From assembly GCA_900553395.1 (NCBI GenBank), contig USDJ01000001.1, forward strand, positions 1-64,000: DNA of 64,000 bases. The letters are read 5' to 3'. Positions 17,641 through 26,381 of this stretch are shown piece by piece. The notes beneath the pieces are model-generated. The model searched no databases. It saw nothing but the letters and a program-made list of their open reading frames with translations, and was not told the origin of the DNA. Position numbers and translations under genes: made by a program. This DNA comes from an uncultured Mycoplasmatota bacterium (GTDB taxonomy: Bacteria > Bacillota_I > Bacilli_A > RF39 > UBA660). Every line of letters begins with the position of its first letter. Within the stretch, counting starts at the first letter, position 1.

Positions 17641-18726
17641 TTATACTGCATCTTTTCTATACTGTTTATTACTTGGTATAGCATAATTTTTTAAAAATCC
17701 TATAGCACCGCTAACATGACAATTACCTTTAAAATGTAAATCTTCTTCATCTATAGCCTTGCCATCTAAAAACATAGTTAATAATTCAAGAGCACGAATC
17801 GTACTTAATGTTAAATTGGCGATTCTTTCTTGTAATTCTTTAGAATCATTAAGTTTAGTCATAGTAATAGTGCTTTGAATACCACCACCAAAATCTGAGA
17901 AAAATAGCTCATCTATAAACTCATCCGCTATTATACTCTGATATCCTTTTGATGATTTTATATTTTCACTTAGTATAATATCTGAGCTAGACATCTGTCT
18001 AAAAAAGGCATCAATACCTTTTATCGCTGAAATTTTAGCTTTCATATAGGCCTCACACAAACTTATGAATAAGAATTTAGTATCAGATGGAAACAATTGA
18101 TCAGCCATATCACTTATGCTTTTTTTATGTCTGCCTTCAAAACCTAATCTGTCAACTCTTTTTTCACCTTGAGAAAGATTTATACTATCTAAACTTCGAA
18201 GTAATAAAGTTAATTCTTTAAAGGCAGATCTAAATTCATCTGAAAGTGCATCAAATTTAGACTTTTCTGAATTATAATGTGACTCTTGTACTCTAAGTTT
18301 TTTTTCTGTGCTAGAAGCAAATGAATGTAATCCCTTATGCTTTTCAACTAATAAATTTAAGCTTGAAAATTCTAAATAGTTATCGCTTATATCATTAATT
18401 GATTCTAATGACTTAATTTTACTTTTAATCTGTTCTCCTATCCTATCTAATTCAGCACTAATCTCTTCATATTGACTTGAAAATTTATCCATTAATTCTG
18501 AACTTCCACGCAACGTTAATAGTAAAAATTCTCTACTATCTTTAAGATCAAGAAATGAGGTAAACTTATTGTTCAAATTAACATAAAATTCATATATTTC
18601 CTCTGGAATAACTTGACTAAATATTTCAATTAATTTCTTACGCCAATCAACTGAATTACCTTTCTCATCTTTTATAAGCATAAGATGTGATTCTAGAGGA
18701 AAACTCTGAATATCAATTTTCTTCAT
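17641..18726 (-). CDS. Hypothetical protein, 361 aa
   Basis: I do not recognise this protein. It is soluble and mostly helical, with a probable coiled coil at about residues 80-180 (dense Glu, Lys, Leu and Ser) and a Gly-rich FSDFGGGIQST segment near 275. There is no signal peptide, transmembrane segment or obvious catalytic motif. It lies between the GdpP-like phosphodiesterase gene and rplI, in the same direction, where B. subtilis has gdpP next to rplI, so it may be an inserted lineage-specific gene. ATG start with RBS AGGTGAC. Confidence 0.6.
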   Translation of the reverse strand: MKKIDIQSFPLESHLMLIKDEKGNSVDWRKKLIEIFSQVIPEEIYEFYVNLNNKFTSFLDLKDSREFLLLTLRGSSELMDKFSSQYEEISAELDRIGEQIKSKIKSLESINDISDNYLEFSSLNLLVEKHKGLHSFASSTEKKLRVQESHYNSEKSKFDALSDEFRSAFKELTLLLRSLDSINLSQGEKRVDRLGFEGRHKKSISDMADQLFPSDTKFLFISLCEAYMKAKISAIKGIDAFFRQMSSSDIILSENIKSSKGYQSIIADEFIDELFFSDFGGGIQSTITMTKLNDSKELQERIANLTLSTIRALELLTMFLDGKAIDEEDLHFKGNCHVSGAIGFLKNYAIPSNKQYRKDAV

Positions 18727-18771
18727 ATGTCACCTACCGTAAATATATTTTAACACTAATAAAAACTTTTT

Positions 18772-19734
18772 TCAATTATTAATTAAATTCGTAATTTTTT
18801 GTTTTACTTCTTTTATTGTAGATTTTTTAATCTGTGCGGCAGCATTCGAAGTATGTCCACCACCATTTAATTTTTCTATTATACTTCTAACATCATATTC
18901 GCCAAGCGATTTAGCACTCACCCCAATAGTCTCATCATCTAATCTTCCTATAGTAAACGATGCTTGAACATCTTCAAATGTAAGCAACTCTTCACAAATT
19001 TCTGATAGCTCTATGCTAGTTGATTGCTTATTTACTATGCACATAGCTATTGAAGGAGTAACCATAAAACTATTCCTTATAAAGTTAGCTCGCTTAATAT
19101 AATCTTCTTTAGTTTCTTTTAACAATTCTTGCTTTAAAATACTATCTGCGCCCATATCCATTAAATAAGAAGCTGCCTTATACGTATTGCTAGTTGTTTT
19201 TAAATTATAACTATTTGTGTCAATTTCTATTCCTGCTAAAAGAATTGTAGCAATTACATTATCTAATTGTAAGCCAAGAAAGTTCGCATAATAAGTTATA
19301 AGCTCTGATATACTAGATAAATTAGAATCTATATACATATATTTAGCACTTTTTAGATAATTATGATTTTTAATATGATGGTCTATTACGATAGTATCAA
19401 CAATATCAGCTAGATAGCCATACTCCATTCTTTCTTTACTATGTACATCTAAAACCACTAATAGTGTATTACCTAAAACTTTCTTATATGTCTTTTCATT
19501 GACGCAAGTGATATCTTTTTCCATTCTGTTAAATGCTTGATTAATATTAGAATTATACTTTTCCAAATGTTTATCATTTAAAAACAAATATGCTTTCTTG
19601 TTAAATGACTCTACTATTTCACAAAAACCCAAACAGGAACCTAGTGAATCTAAATCAGGGTCTTTATGTCCCATGACTATAAAATTATCATATCCTTTTA
19701 TAATATTTTCTAATCTTTCAAATAATGAGTTCAT
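18772..19734 (-). CDS. DHH-DHHA1 phosphodiesterase, GdpP catalytic-domain type
   Basis: Probably hydrolyses c-di-AMP or short oligonucleotides. The DHH motifs are GHKDPDLDSLG (about 22-32), LDVHSKER, DHH (about 117-119) and a C-terminal GGGH in the DHHA1 domain. The GHKxPDxDS form resembles the catalytic part of GdpP rather than NrnA. However, the protein has only 320 residues and lacks the two transmembrane helices, PAS and GGDEF-like domains of full GdpP (about 650 aa). Its position near rplI-dnaB is that of gdpP. It overlaps whiA by 4 bases (ATGA). Confidence 0.8.
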   Translation of the reverse strand: MNSLFERLENIIKGYDNFIVMGHKDPDLDSLGSCLGFCEIVESFNKKAYLFLNDKHLEKYNSNINQAFNRMEKDITCVNEKTYKKVLGNTLLVVLDVHSKERMEYGYLADIVDTIVIDHHIKNHNYLKSAKYMYIDSNLSSISELITYYANFLGLQLDNVIATILLAGIEIDTNSYNLKTTSNTYKAASYLMDMGADSILKQELLKETKEDYIKRANFIRNSFMVTPSIAMCIVNKQSTSIELSEICEELLTFEDVQASFTIGRLDDETIGVSAKSLGEYDVRSIIEKLNGGGHTSNAAAQIKKSTIKEVKQKITNLINN

Positions 19735-20651
19735 TTATTCACCTTTATTCTTATTTTATTAGCAAGATCCTTTATTTTTTTAAACTTATGATGTAGACCT
19801 GACTTTGTAATAGAAAAACTTGTCTCTAAACTAATTATTTCACTTAGCTCAGATAAAGAAGCCTCTTTATATTTTAATCTATAAATAGCTACTAATCTAG
19901 TTTTTTCATCAAGTAAATCAAGGCCTTCTACACTTTCTATAAGCTCTATATCTTTTACTTGACTATGTGCTGTCTCAATAATTTTATCAACATTAGCTTG
20001 TTCACAATTATTTAGCCTATTCGTCATATTTTTATGATCTCTATAAATTCTTATATCTTCGAAATATAATAAAGCTTGTATAGCATTACACATTCTAAGA
20101 AAGTCTCCTATTTTTTCTGCTTCTTTTATATATATCATATATCTATTGTCCCTTTTTAATACTTTACTATTTAAATTATATTCATTTAATAAGGAACTAA
20201 CAAAAGTAGCATAACTATAATTATCAACTATAAATTCTAAATGATACCTAGATTTTTTAGGATCATTAATACTTCCACACGCTAAAAATACGCCTCTCAA
20301 ATAAGACCTCTTTAATATGTCATCGTCTATAATATAACTGTCTGGTATATCTTTATTCAAACATAAATCTTCTATAATAAAATCTATTCTATCATTTATT
20401 TCTAATATATATATGTAATTTTTTTGATAATTATAGCCTTTTCTTACAATTATTTTAATATATACACTATATAAATTTTTTATTAAATTAAAGATATGTC
20501 TAGCCACACTAGAGTTTTCCGTTGATATCCTAATTTTTTTACTATCAATTGTTGAATTATTTTTTATTAGAGATGATAATTCACTTATAGCTTCTAATCT
20601 TTCAAGCTCTAATTTACTCAATTCATTTTTAACGATTCCTGTAAAAGACAT
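19731..20651 (-). CDS. whiA: WhiA, DNA-binding regulator of division and sporulation genes
   Basis: A conserved Gram-positive protein with an N-terminal LAGLIDADG-like homing-endonuclease fold and a C-terminal helix-turn-helix. The start MSFTGIVKNELSKLE, the central RSYLRGVFLACGSINDP and the C-terminal LSELSEIISLETSFSITKSGLHHKF are diagnostic. In Bacillus it affects cell division and chromosome segregation. The usual rapZ-yvcK partners are missing; here it sits between rsmA and the DHH phosphodiesterase gene. Confidence 0.95.
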   Translation of the reverse strand: MSFTGIVKNELSKLELERLEAISELSSLIKNNSTIDSKKIRISTENSSVARHIFNLIKNLYSVYIKIIVRKGYNYQKNYIYILEINDRIDFIIEDLCLNKDIPDSYIIDDDILKRSYLRGVFLACGSINDPKKSRYHLEFIVDNYSYATFVSSLLNEYNLNSKVLKRDNRYMIYIKEAEKIGDFLRMCNAIQALLYFEDIRIYRDHKNMTNRLNNCEQANVDKIIETAHSQVKDIELIESVEGLDLLDEKTRLVAIYRLKYKEASLSELSEIISLETSFSITKSGLHHKFKKIKDLANKIRIKVNK

Positions 20652-20662
20652 ATATATCCTTT

Positions 20663-21490
20663 CTATAAGCTATTTGAAATACTCACAAACACTTCTATTG
20701 GAATTTGCTCTGCCCTAAAGCTTAAATCATATCCATAATTTTTTAAAACAGTTTCTATTTTATCTAAGTCATAATTTTTTAAGTTATTTTTTAAAGTTTT
20801 TCTTTTCTGTGTAAAGGCATCTCTTATCAACTTAAAAAACATTTCTTTATTTTTCAAATCATAATTTGACTTTTTCTTAGTGAATTCTACAACTATACTA
20901 TCAACATTTGGCTTTGGAATAAAAACATTTCTTGATACATCCAATATTTTTCTCACATCAAAATAATAATTTAAATATATTGATAATGAATTATAATCCT
21001 TAGATCCACAAGTAGCTTTAAATCTATTTCCAACTTCTTTTTGAACCATAACAACAATTTTATCCACATCTATATTATCTTCAATAAGTTTCATAATAAT
21101 AGGAGTAGTTATATAATAAGGTAAATTTGCTACTACATATAATTTTTCATATGAATATTTTTTTATATCAGAGGTCAAATCTGCTTTTAGAAAATCCTCA
21201 AACTTAATTTCAACATTAGAAAAACCATTTAAATTATCATTTAAGATTGGCCTTAGCGATTCATCTATTTCATAGCATAATACCTGTTTTGCAGTTAATG
21301 CAAGCTTATACGTTAAAGATCCTGCTCCTGGTCCTATTTCAATAACCAAGGTATTTGAATCAATTAATGCTTTATCTATTATACTATTTACTATATTTTC
21401 GTCTACTATAAAATTTTGACCAAACTTTTTCTTAAAATTAAAATTATTATTTTCTATTTGGTTTTTAACTATCTTAGAAGAATATTTCAT
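20663..21490 (-). CDS. rsmA: RsmA (KsgA), 16S rRNA adenine dimethyltransferase
   Basis: Dimethylates A1518 and A1519 of 16S rRNA and checks late small-subunit assembly. The family signatures are KKFGQNFIVDENIV near residue 25, the SAM-binding EIGPGAGSLTY, the catalytic NLPYYITTPII, and KRKTLKNNL in the C-terminal domain. I chose the ATG at 21490, spaced after GGAGGTG; a GTG two codons earlier lies within the RBS. It precedes whiA by 11 bases. Confidence 0.96.
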   Translation of the reverse strand: MKYSSKIVKNQIENNNFNFKKKFGQNFIVDENIVNSIIDKALIDSNTLVIEIGPGAGSLTYKLALTAKQVLCYEIDESLRPILNDNLNGFSNVEIKFEDFLKADLTSDIKKYSYEKLYVVANLPYYITTPIIMKLIEDNIDVDKIVVMVQKEVGNRFKATCGSKDYNSLSIYLNYYFDVRKILDVSRNVFIPKPNVDSIVVEFTKKKSNYDLKNKEMFFKLIRDAFTQKRKTLKNNLKNYDLDKIETVLKNYGYDLSFRAEQIPIEVFVSISNSL

Positions 21491-21571
21491 AAGCACCTCC
21501 AGATGAACTAATTATACTATATTTAAAAGACTTTTAAAACTAGTAACAATCATATTTGCACTAAAATGTAA

Positions 21572-21597
21572 AATAAAAAGGATGAAAATTACCATCC
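21572..21597 (-). terminator. Terminator after the 3D-domain gene
   Basis: On the minus strand GGATG and CATCC form a stem followed by TTTTTATTTTA. It overlaps the end of the coding region. Confidence 0.7.
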
Positions 21598-22278
21598 CCA
21601 TCTTTGTACACTAAATTTTGTGTTAGAGCTAGTAGCACCTCCGGTTTTAGCCTCTTTTTGTGAAGAAAAAGCTAAATCCATCCATACCACTCCATTCTTC
21701 CAAGCTCCTCGCATACTTGAACCTGTATCTAAGACAATTCCATAAAACTCTTTTAATTTTCCGTTATTTAATTTTATTATTGTACCACATGGAAAAGCAG
21801 AGTTATCAGCAGCTAATATTCTCACTTTACCATATACTTCATCATCATAATAAATTCCATCATTAATTAGGCTATGTTTAGACCCATTCTTAGTTGGACA
21901 AGCGACATTTCCAACTGTACTGCATCCAGGACAATCTGGACCATATCCAGTTAGTTTACCAGTGTAAACTCCTTCTTTACCCGTTCCAACTTTTACTACT
22001 TCATTTTTCATATCACTAAGATGAACATAATTAAGACCATCATAAGTAAAATTAAGACCGTTAACACCTTCACTAATGACAATAGGATCCGCAGAAGATG
22101 ACATTGAACTATCAACAATGTAATCTGTTCCATATGGTTCTACTTCATTTAATATCGTTGCCGTCATATCCTTAGTTGGATTATAAATAGTCATTCCAGT
22201 ATTTAATATTGTTAAAGTTAGAATTAATACTACCGAAACTACCGATAGCGCAAAAGAAATTTTTACTTTATTAAACAC
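21589..22278 (-). CDS. yabE: 3D-domain (YabE/Rpf-like) cell-wall protein
   Basis: Likely a secreted or membrane-anchored wall-acting enzyme. One N-terminal membrane segment (about 8-27) is followed by a region resembling part of a G5 domain and then a C-terminal 3D domain. The latter has the three aspartates in AADNSAFPCG, VLDTGSSMRG and WMDLAFSS. Four Cys in the PDCPGCSTVGNVAC segment may bind metal or form disulfides. At 229 aa it is about half of B. subtilis YabE, but it occupies the same place between tatD and rsmA. The intervening rnmV of B. subtilis is absent. Confidence 0.75.
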   Translation of the reverse strand: MFNKVKISFALSVVSVVLILTLTILNTGMTIYNPTKDMTATILNEVEPYGTDYIVDSSMSSSADPIVISEGVNGLNFTYDGLNYVHLSDMKNEVVKVGTGKEGVYTGKLTGYGPDCPGCSTVGNVACPTKNGSKHSLINDGIYYDDEVYGKVRILAADNSAFPCGTIIKLNNGKLKEFYGIVLDTGSSMRGAWKNGVVWMDLAFSSQKEAKTGGATSSNTKFSVQRWGW

Positions 22279-22311
22279 TTTATCACCTCTACCATAACGT
22301 AGTTAATTATA

Positions 22312-23064
22312 TCATCTTTTATATGGCAAGTCAAATTCATTAATAGCATTCTTATATGTTTCCTCAATTACTTCTTCCAAAGTCATCCTTTTTAATTCAG
22401 CTATTTTTAGCGCTACAAAGTATACATTTTTAGGTTCATTTCTTTGACCTCTAAAAGGTTCTGGAGTTAAATACGGACTATCTGTTTCTATTAAAATATC
22501 CTTAATATCAATGTTTTCTACTATCTCACATAACTTTTTTGCATTTTTAAATGTTACTACTCCACCTATTCCTATTTTATAACCCAGTTTTATAAATTCA
22601 CGTGCCATCTCTAAACTTGAATTAAAGCAATGTATCGTTCCTTTTAATTTATAATTTTTTAATATATCATAAGTATCTTTAATTGCCTCTCTAGAATGAA
22701 CTACTATAGGCTTTGAATATTTTTTAGCCAAGTCTAATTGCTTTATTAAAAGAGCCTTTTGATCTTCTTTATTATCTTTAACCCAATAATAATCTAGTCC
22801 TATTTCACCTATACCAACTATTTTAGGATTATTTAAATTTTGTTCTATAATATCAAAACTATTTTTTGTTAGTGAATCTATATTTTCTGGATGCAGTCCT
22901 AAAGTTCCATAAACATTATCATATTTTGAAATTAAATCTAATACTTCCAAATTACTTTTATCATCTACACCACTTACTATCATCAAACCATCCATATTTT
23001 TAACTATTTCATCTAAAGACTCATAATACTCACTCATCAAGTGGCAATGTGTATCAATTAGCAT
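22312..23064 (-). CDS. tatD: TatD-family metal-dependent DNase
   Basis: A TIM-barrel metal hydrolase with 3'-5' exonuclease activity in characterised members. The metal ligands are visible: DTHCHL (residues 3-8), GEIGLDYYW near 93, VVHSREA near 125, HCFNSS near 150 and ETDSPYLTPEP near 200. 250 aa is standard. I chose the ATG at 23064, with GGTGG upstream. It follows metG and precedes the yabE homologue, as in B. subtilis. Confidence 0.92.
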   Translation of the reverse strand: MLIDTHCHLMSEYYESLDEIVKNMDGLMIVSGVDDKSNLEVLDLISKYDNVYGTLGLHPENIDSLTKNSFDIIEQNLNNPKIVGIGEIGLDYYWVKDNKEDQKALLIKQLDLAKKYSKPIVVHSREAIKDTYDILKNYKLKGTIHCFNSSLEMAREFIKLGYKIGIGGVVTFKNAKKLCEIVENIDIKDILIETDSPYLTPEPFRGQRNEPKNVYFVALKIAELKRMTLEEVIEETYKNAINEFDLPYKR

Positions 23065-23147
23065 TTTATCACCCACCTAATGATACAAAAAAAATAGCTT
23101 TTAATCAACCATTTTATCTCTATCTAACACTACAAATCTTTTAATAA

Positions 23148-23172
23148 CAAAAAAGACTGATAATAATCAATC
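23148..23172 (-). terminator. Terminator after the 60-aa membrane protein gene
   Basis: On the minus strand GATTGAT and ATCAGTC (one G-T pair) flank TATT and are followed by six T. It starts at the stop codon of the small gene, which supports that gene as a real transcription unit end. Confidence 0.7.
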
Positions 23173-23354
23173 TAAGCCATATGTTTATTTTTTTTATTCA
23201 AAAATTTATTTGAAAGTAAAAAGAGGTATAATACAACTAAATATCCTAAATCTAATAAATCTTTACTAACAATAAAACTTCCTAAAAGCAAATATGTAAT
23301 AAACAAAATTGTTGATATCCATAAATACTTCTCTATATTTTTATTTGTTATCAT
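23172..23354 (-). CDS. Small two-helix membrane protein, 60 aa
   Basis: I do not recognise a family. Two hydrophobic stretches (about 11-28 and 34-48) are separated by a short polar loop, with a Lys-rich C-terminal tail, so a small integral membrane protein is likely. A strong RBS (AGGAGAG) precedes the ATG and a terminator follows directly, both supporting translation. It lies between metG and tatD, where B. subtilis has no gene. Confidence 0.6.
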   Translation of the reverse strand: MITNKNIEKYLWISTILFITYLLLGSFIVSKDLLDLGYLVVLYLFLLSNKFLNKKNKHMA

Positions 23355-23472
23355 AAACTCTCCTTAGTTATCAGTTGCGCGACAATAAAAATATAACACA
23401 TATAGTTAACAAAATAAATATAAATTTGAGGATTTCAGTCGACAAAAAACTACTATTTACACAAAATTTTAC

Positions 23473-23499
23473 AAAAAAAAGATAAAATTACTTATCTTT
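23473..23499 (-). terminator. Terminator after metG
   Basis: On the minus strand AAAGATAA and TTATCTTT pair around a 6-base loop and are followed by a T run. It overlaps the last metG codons. Confidence 0.7.
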
Positions 23500-25023
23500 T
23501 TCTATTCTTAAAAATAATGGTGTTGGATCTGATAGCTTACTACCCAATTTTAAAGCGCCAAAATTTTCTATTGATGTTAGTGAAACTTGATCTGTATTTA
23601 ATTGTTCAAAAATACGTTTTGATGTTTCAGGTAAGAATGATTGAAGCAATACAGCTCCTATTCTTATTGATTCTAGTAGATTATACATTACACATTTTAG
23701 TCTATCTTTATTTTCATCTTTTGCTAATATCCAAGGAGTTGTCTCATCAATATATTTATTACATCTTCTAAATATATCAAATACGTGATCTATTGCTTCT
23801 GCAACTTTTAAATTATCCATACTTTCTTTTACTTTATCTTTAGCACTCATTACAAGATTTATTAAGTCTGAATCAATATCCGATGTTTGATCACTTCTAA
23901 CTACTATATTATCAAAATATTTTTTATTCATAGATATAGTTCTGTTTACGAGATTTCCTAATATGTTGGCTAAATCTGAATTGTATCTTTCTTCTAACAA
24001 TTCATAAGTTAAGTTACCATCATTAGCAAATGGTATTTCATGTAAAACATAATATCTTACAGCATCTACACCATATTTATCTACAAGATCATCGGCATAA
24101 ATAGCATTTCCTCTACTTTTACCTATTTTATCATTATTAGTTAAAAGCCAAGGATGACCAAATATTTGATGAGGAAGCTCTAAGTCCAAGCTCCATAAAA
24201 ACGCAGGCCAATATATACTATGAAACCTTACTATGTCCTTACCTATCAAATGTAAATCTGCTGGCCACCATTTTTTAAATTCTTCGCTAGGATTTTCTGT
24301 ATCATAACCAATATTTGTAATATAATTGGTTAATGCATCAAGCCAAACGTATACAACGTGCTTTGGATCAAAATCAACAGGTATTCCCCAACTGAATGAA
24401 GTTCTAGATACACACAAGTCTTGTAATCCTGGTTTAATAAAATTATTTAACATTTCATTTTTTCTAGATTCTGGTTGTATGAATGATGGATGTTCTTCTA
24501 TATACTTTTCTAATTTTTCTTGATATTTAGATAATTTGAAAAAGTAAGCTTCCTCACATTTTTCTAAAACTTCTCTTCCACAATCAGGACACTTACCATC
24601 TACTAATTGTGACTCTGTCCAAAAGGATTCACAAGGTGTACAGTATAGTCCTTTATATTCTCCCTTATATATATCACCTTTAACATACATCTTTTTGAAT
24701 ATTTTTTGTACTTCTTTTTCGTGAAGTGAATCAGTAGTACGTACAAATTTATCATAAGAAGTATTCATAATATCCCATATTTTCTTAATTTCACTTGATA
24801 CTTCATCTACAAATTCTTTTGGAGTTTTACCTTGCTCACGAGCCTTAAGTTCTATTTTCTCGCCGTGTTCATCTGTACCTGTTTGAAAATATACGTCATA
24901 TCCTTCTAATCTTTTAAATCTTGCAATGGCATCAGCTAAAACAATTTCGTAAGTATTACCAATATGTGGCTTACCTGATGTATATGCAATAGCAGTAGAA
25001 ATATAATATTTTTTATTGTTCAT
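23488..25023 (-). CDS. metG: MetG, methionyl-tRNA synthetase
   Basis: Charges tRNA-Met with methionine. Class I signatures are clear: the HIGH-type motif at HIGNTYE (about 20-26), a four-Cys zinc knuckle (CTPC and CPDC around 125-145) and the KMSKS-type loop reading KIGKSRGNA near 300. 511 aa is the short form, without the C-terminal tRNA-binding domain found in some Firmicutes. It is the second gene after a T-box leader, downstream of dut, so it is probably controlled by uncharged tRNA-Met. Confidence 0.97.
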   Translation of the reverse strand: MNNKKYYISTAIAYTSGKPHIGNTYEIVLADAIARFKRLEGYDVYFQTGTDEHGEKIELKAREQGKTPKEFVDEVSSEIKKIWDIMNTSYDKFVRTTDSLHEKEVQKIFKKMYVKGDIYKGEYKGLYCTPCESFWTESQLVDGKCPDCGREVLEKCEEAYFFKLSKYQEKLEKYIEEHPSFIQPESRKNEMLNNFIKPGLQDLCVSRTSFSWGIPVDFDPKHVVYVWLDALTNYITNIGYDTENPSEEFKKWWPADLHLIGKDIVRFHSIYWPAFLWSLDLELPHQIFGHPWLLTNNDKIGKSRGNAIYADDLVDKYGVDAVRYYVLHEIPFANDGNLTYELLEERYNSDLANILGNLVNRTISMNKKYFDNIVVRSDQTSDIDSDLINLVMSAKDKVKESMDNLKVAEAIDHVFDIFRRCNKYIDETTPWILAKDENKDRLKCVMYNLLESIRIGAVLLQSFLPETSKRIFEQLNTDQVSLTSIENFGALKLGSKLSDPTPLFLRIEKDK

Positions 25024-25036
25024 AAAATCACCCTTT

Positions 25037-25498
25037 CTAATAATTTGATAATCTCTCTTTAAAGTTCAAATCTTCTGAATCTACTAGCAGATATTTCATA
25101 AATATGCCTTGTACTATACCATCACCTTTTTTTATAACATAATCAGCATTTCCCTCATTTTGAATTTTAATCCAAATATGTCCTTCATTACTTTCATTAT
25201 TATAGTAATCCTTATCAATTACACCTACTTGGTTGCACATTCGAACATTATATTTAAAGCCTAAATTACTTCTTTCTATTAAGAATAGTACTTCATCTTC
25301 ATTAAAATTTGCTTTAATACCTGTTGGAATTTTTAATATTTCTCCTGGTTTAATAGTATAATCAAATAGTGAAAAGAAATCATAACCTGCTGCATATTTA
25401 GTACTTCTTTTTGGCAAGCTATATGATTCATATAGCTTTTTATCATCTTTAATATCTTTTTTAAATTGTTCAAAACTTATTTTTTCAAAATTTCTCAT
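25037..25498 (-). CDS. dut: dUTPase-like nucleotide hydrolase
   Basis: A trimeric dUTPase-fold protein that probably hydrolyses dUTP to dUMP and limits uracil in DNA. Visible motifs are the first (STKYAAGYDFFSL, about 32-44), the Ser-containing motif II (ERSNLGFK) and the catalytic motif III (NQVGVIDKDYY, about 89-99). The Gly-rich motif V that closes over the substrate is not evident; the protein ends in FKERLSNY. It could be a diverged dUTPase or a dCTP-deaminase relative. It is the first gene behind the T-box, 13 bases before metG. Confidence 0.75.
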   Translation of the reverse strand: MRNFEKISFEQFKKDIKDDKKLYESYSLPKRSTKYAAGYDFFSLFDYTIKPGEILKIPTGIKANFNEDEVLFLIERSNLGFKYNVRMCNQVGVIDKDYYNNESNEGHIWIKIQNEGNADYVIKKGDGIVQGIFMKYLLVDSEDLNFKERLSNY

Positions 25499-25508
25499 AC
25501 ATATCTCC

Positions 25509-25704
25509 TATAAAAAAATCACATCCTATAATAAGGACGTGATTTACGTGGTACCACCTTAATTCGCGCTTTGCGCCTTTAAACTATAACGTAGTTAACG
25601 ACTAAGCTCCAGAACCATTTAGAATACTTCAGTATTGTTTGCTTTCACCTAACCAAACTCTCTTTTAATACATTCATATTTTTCTTTCCTTCATCGCCAT
25701 TGAT
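25509..25704 (-). promoter_or_regulatory. T-box riboswitch leader (tRNA-Met type) of dut-metG
   Basis: On the minus strand the leader contains the invariant T-box AAGGTGGTACCACG (25547-25560). This is followed by a strong terminator hairpin (ATCACGTCCT / AGGATGTGAT) and seven T ending near 25509. The 5' part carries the AGAGAG and GGTGAAAGC features of Stem I, and an AUG at 25616-25618 sits where a specifier codon is expected. Uncharged tRNA-Met would stabilise the antiterminator and allow transcription of dut and metG. The exact Stem I fold and specifier are my inference. Confidence 0.9.
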
Positions 25705-25710
25705 ATTAGG

Positions 25711-25739
25711 ATTATAACATATTTTATGTTATTGTTCAA
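25711..25739 (-). promoter_or_regulatory. Sigma-A promoter of the T-box operon
   Basis: On the minus strand TTGAAC (25734-25739), 17 bases and TATAAT (25711-25716). The -35 box lies inside the 3' end of spoVT. A start site near 25704 fits the T-box leader. Confidence 0.8.
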
Positions 25740-26259
25740 GATATTTGGTCATAAAAGATGAAACTATACTTGCAACTTGCATTTCATTTTCCCCTAATTT
25801 TTCGTCTTCGCTTAATATTAAAATCATTCCGACTGCCTCACCATTTACTAATATTGTAGAGGCTACATAACTACATTCAATTGTATTGTCATCAGTAATT
25901 TTTAATTCTTTAAAATGATTTTGAATAATCCTTTCTCTTTTATTAATTGATTCTATTATAAAATCACTTATATTTTTATTTAAATATTCTTTTTTTAACG
26001 GTCCACTTGCAGCTACTATAGTATCGGTATCTGTAATAAATATATTATGCTTCATAAATGTATATATCGCATCAGTAAGTTCTACTGCTAAGTCATTTAT
26101 TTTATTCATCATTGAATATTTACTCAATATTATATTATCATCTTTAACAAATACTTCAAGATTATCTCCCTCTTTTATTCTTAAATTTCTTCTTATTTCT
26201 TTTGGTATAACTATTCTTCCAAGATCATCAATTCTTCTAATAACTCCAGTTGCTTTCAT
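25729..26259 (-). CDS. spoVT: SpoVT, AbrB-type forespore regulator
   Basis: A transcription factor that, in B. subtilis, modulates sigma-G genes in the forespore. Residues 1-50 form the AbrB-like swapped-hairpin DNA-binding domain (MKATGVIRRIDDLGRIVIPK). The rest is a GAF-like domain containing ITDTDTIVAASGPLKKEYLNK. Its 176 aa and overall similarity fit SpoVT (178 aa) rather than AbrB (96 aa). It lies upstream of metG, where B. subtilis has abrB, so it may also cover that role. RBS GGGAGG. Confidence 0.92.
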   Translation of the reverse strand: MKATGVIRRIDDLGRIVIPKEIRRNLRIKEGDNLEVFVKDDNIILSKYSMMNKINDLAVELTDAIYTFMKHNIFITDTDTIVAASGPLKKEYLNKNISDFIIESINKRERIIQNHFKELKITDDNTIECSYVASTILVNGEAVGMILILSEDEKLGENEMQVASIVSSFMTKYLEQ

Positions 26260-26318
26260 AAATACCTCCCAAAATTATCTTGGTACAAAATGGAATATTT
26301 ATTCTAAATTTTATTTTT

Positions 26319-26359
26319 TTAGCACTCTTGCTTGACAAGTGCTAAAAAAGTGATATAAT
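26319..26359 (+). promoter_or_regulatory. CIRCE operator with overlapping clpB promoter
   Basis: TTAGCACTC, 9 bases and AAGTGCTAA (26319-26345) match the CIRCE inverted repeat bound by HrcA, with one mismatch. The -35 box TTGACA (26332-26337) lies inside it; after 16 bases comes TATAAT (26354-26359) with an extended TG. HrcA would block RNA polymerase directly, so clpB should be heat-inducible. hrcA is not in this window. Confidence 0.92.
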
Positions 26360-26381
26360 GTATAACTAGGGAGATGATTTT

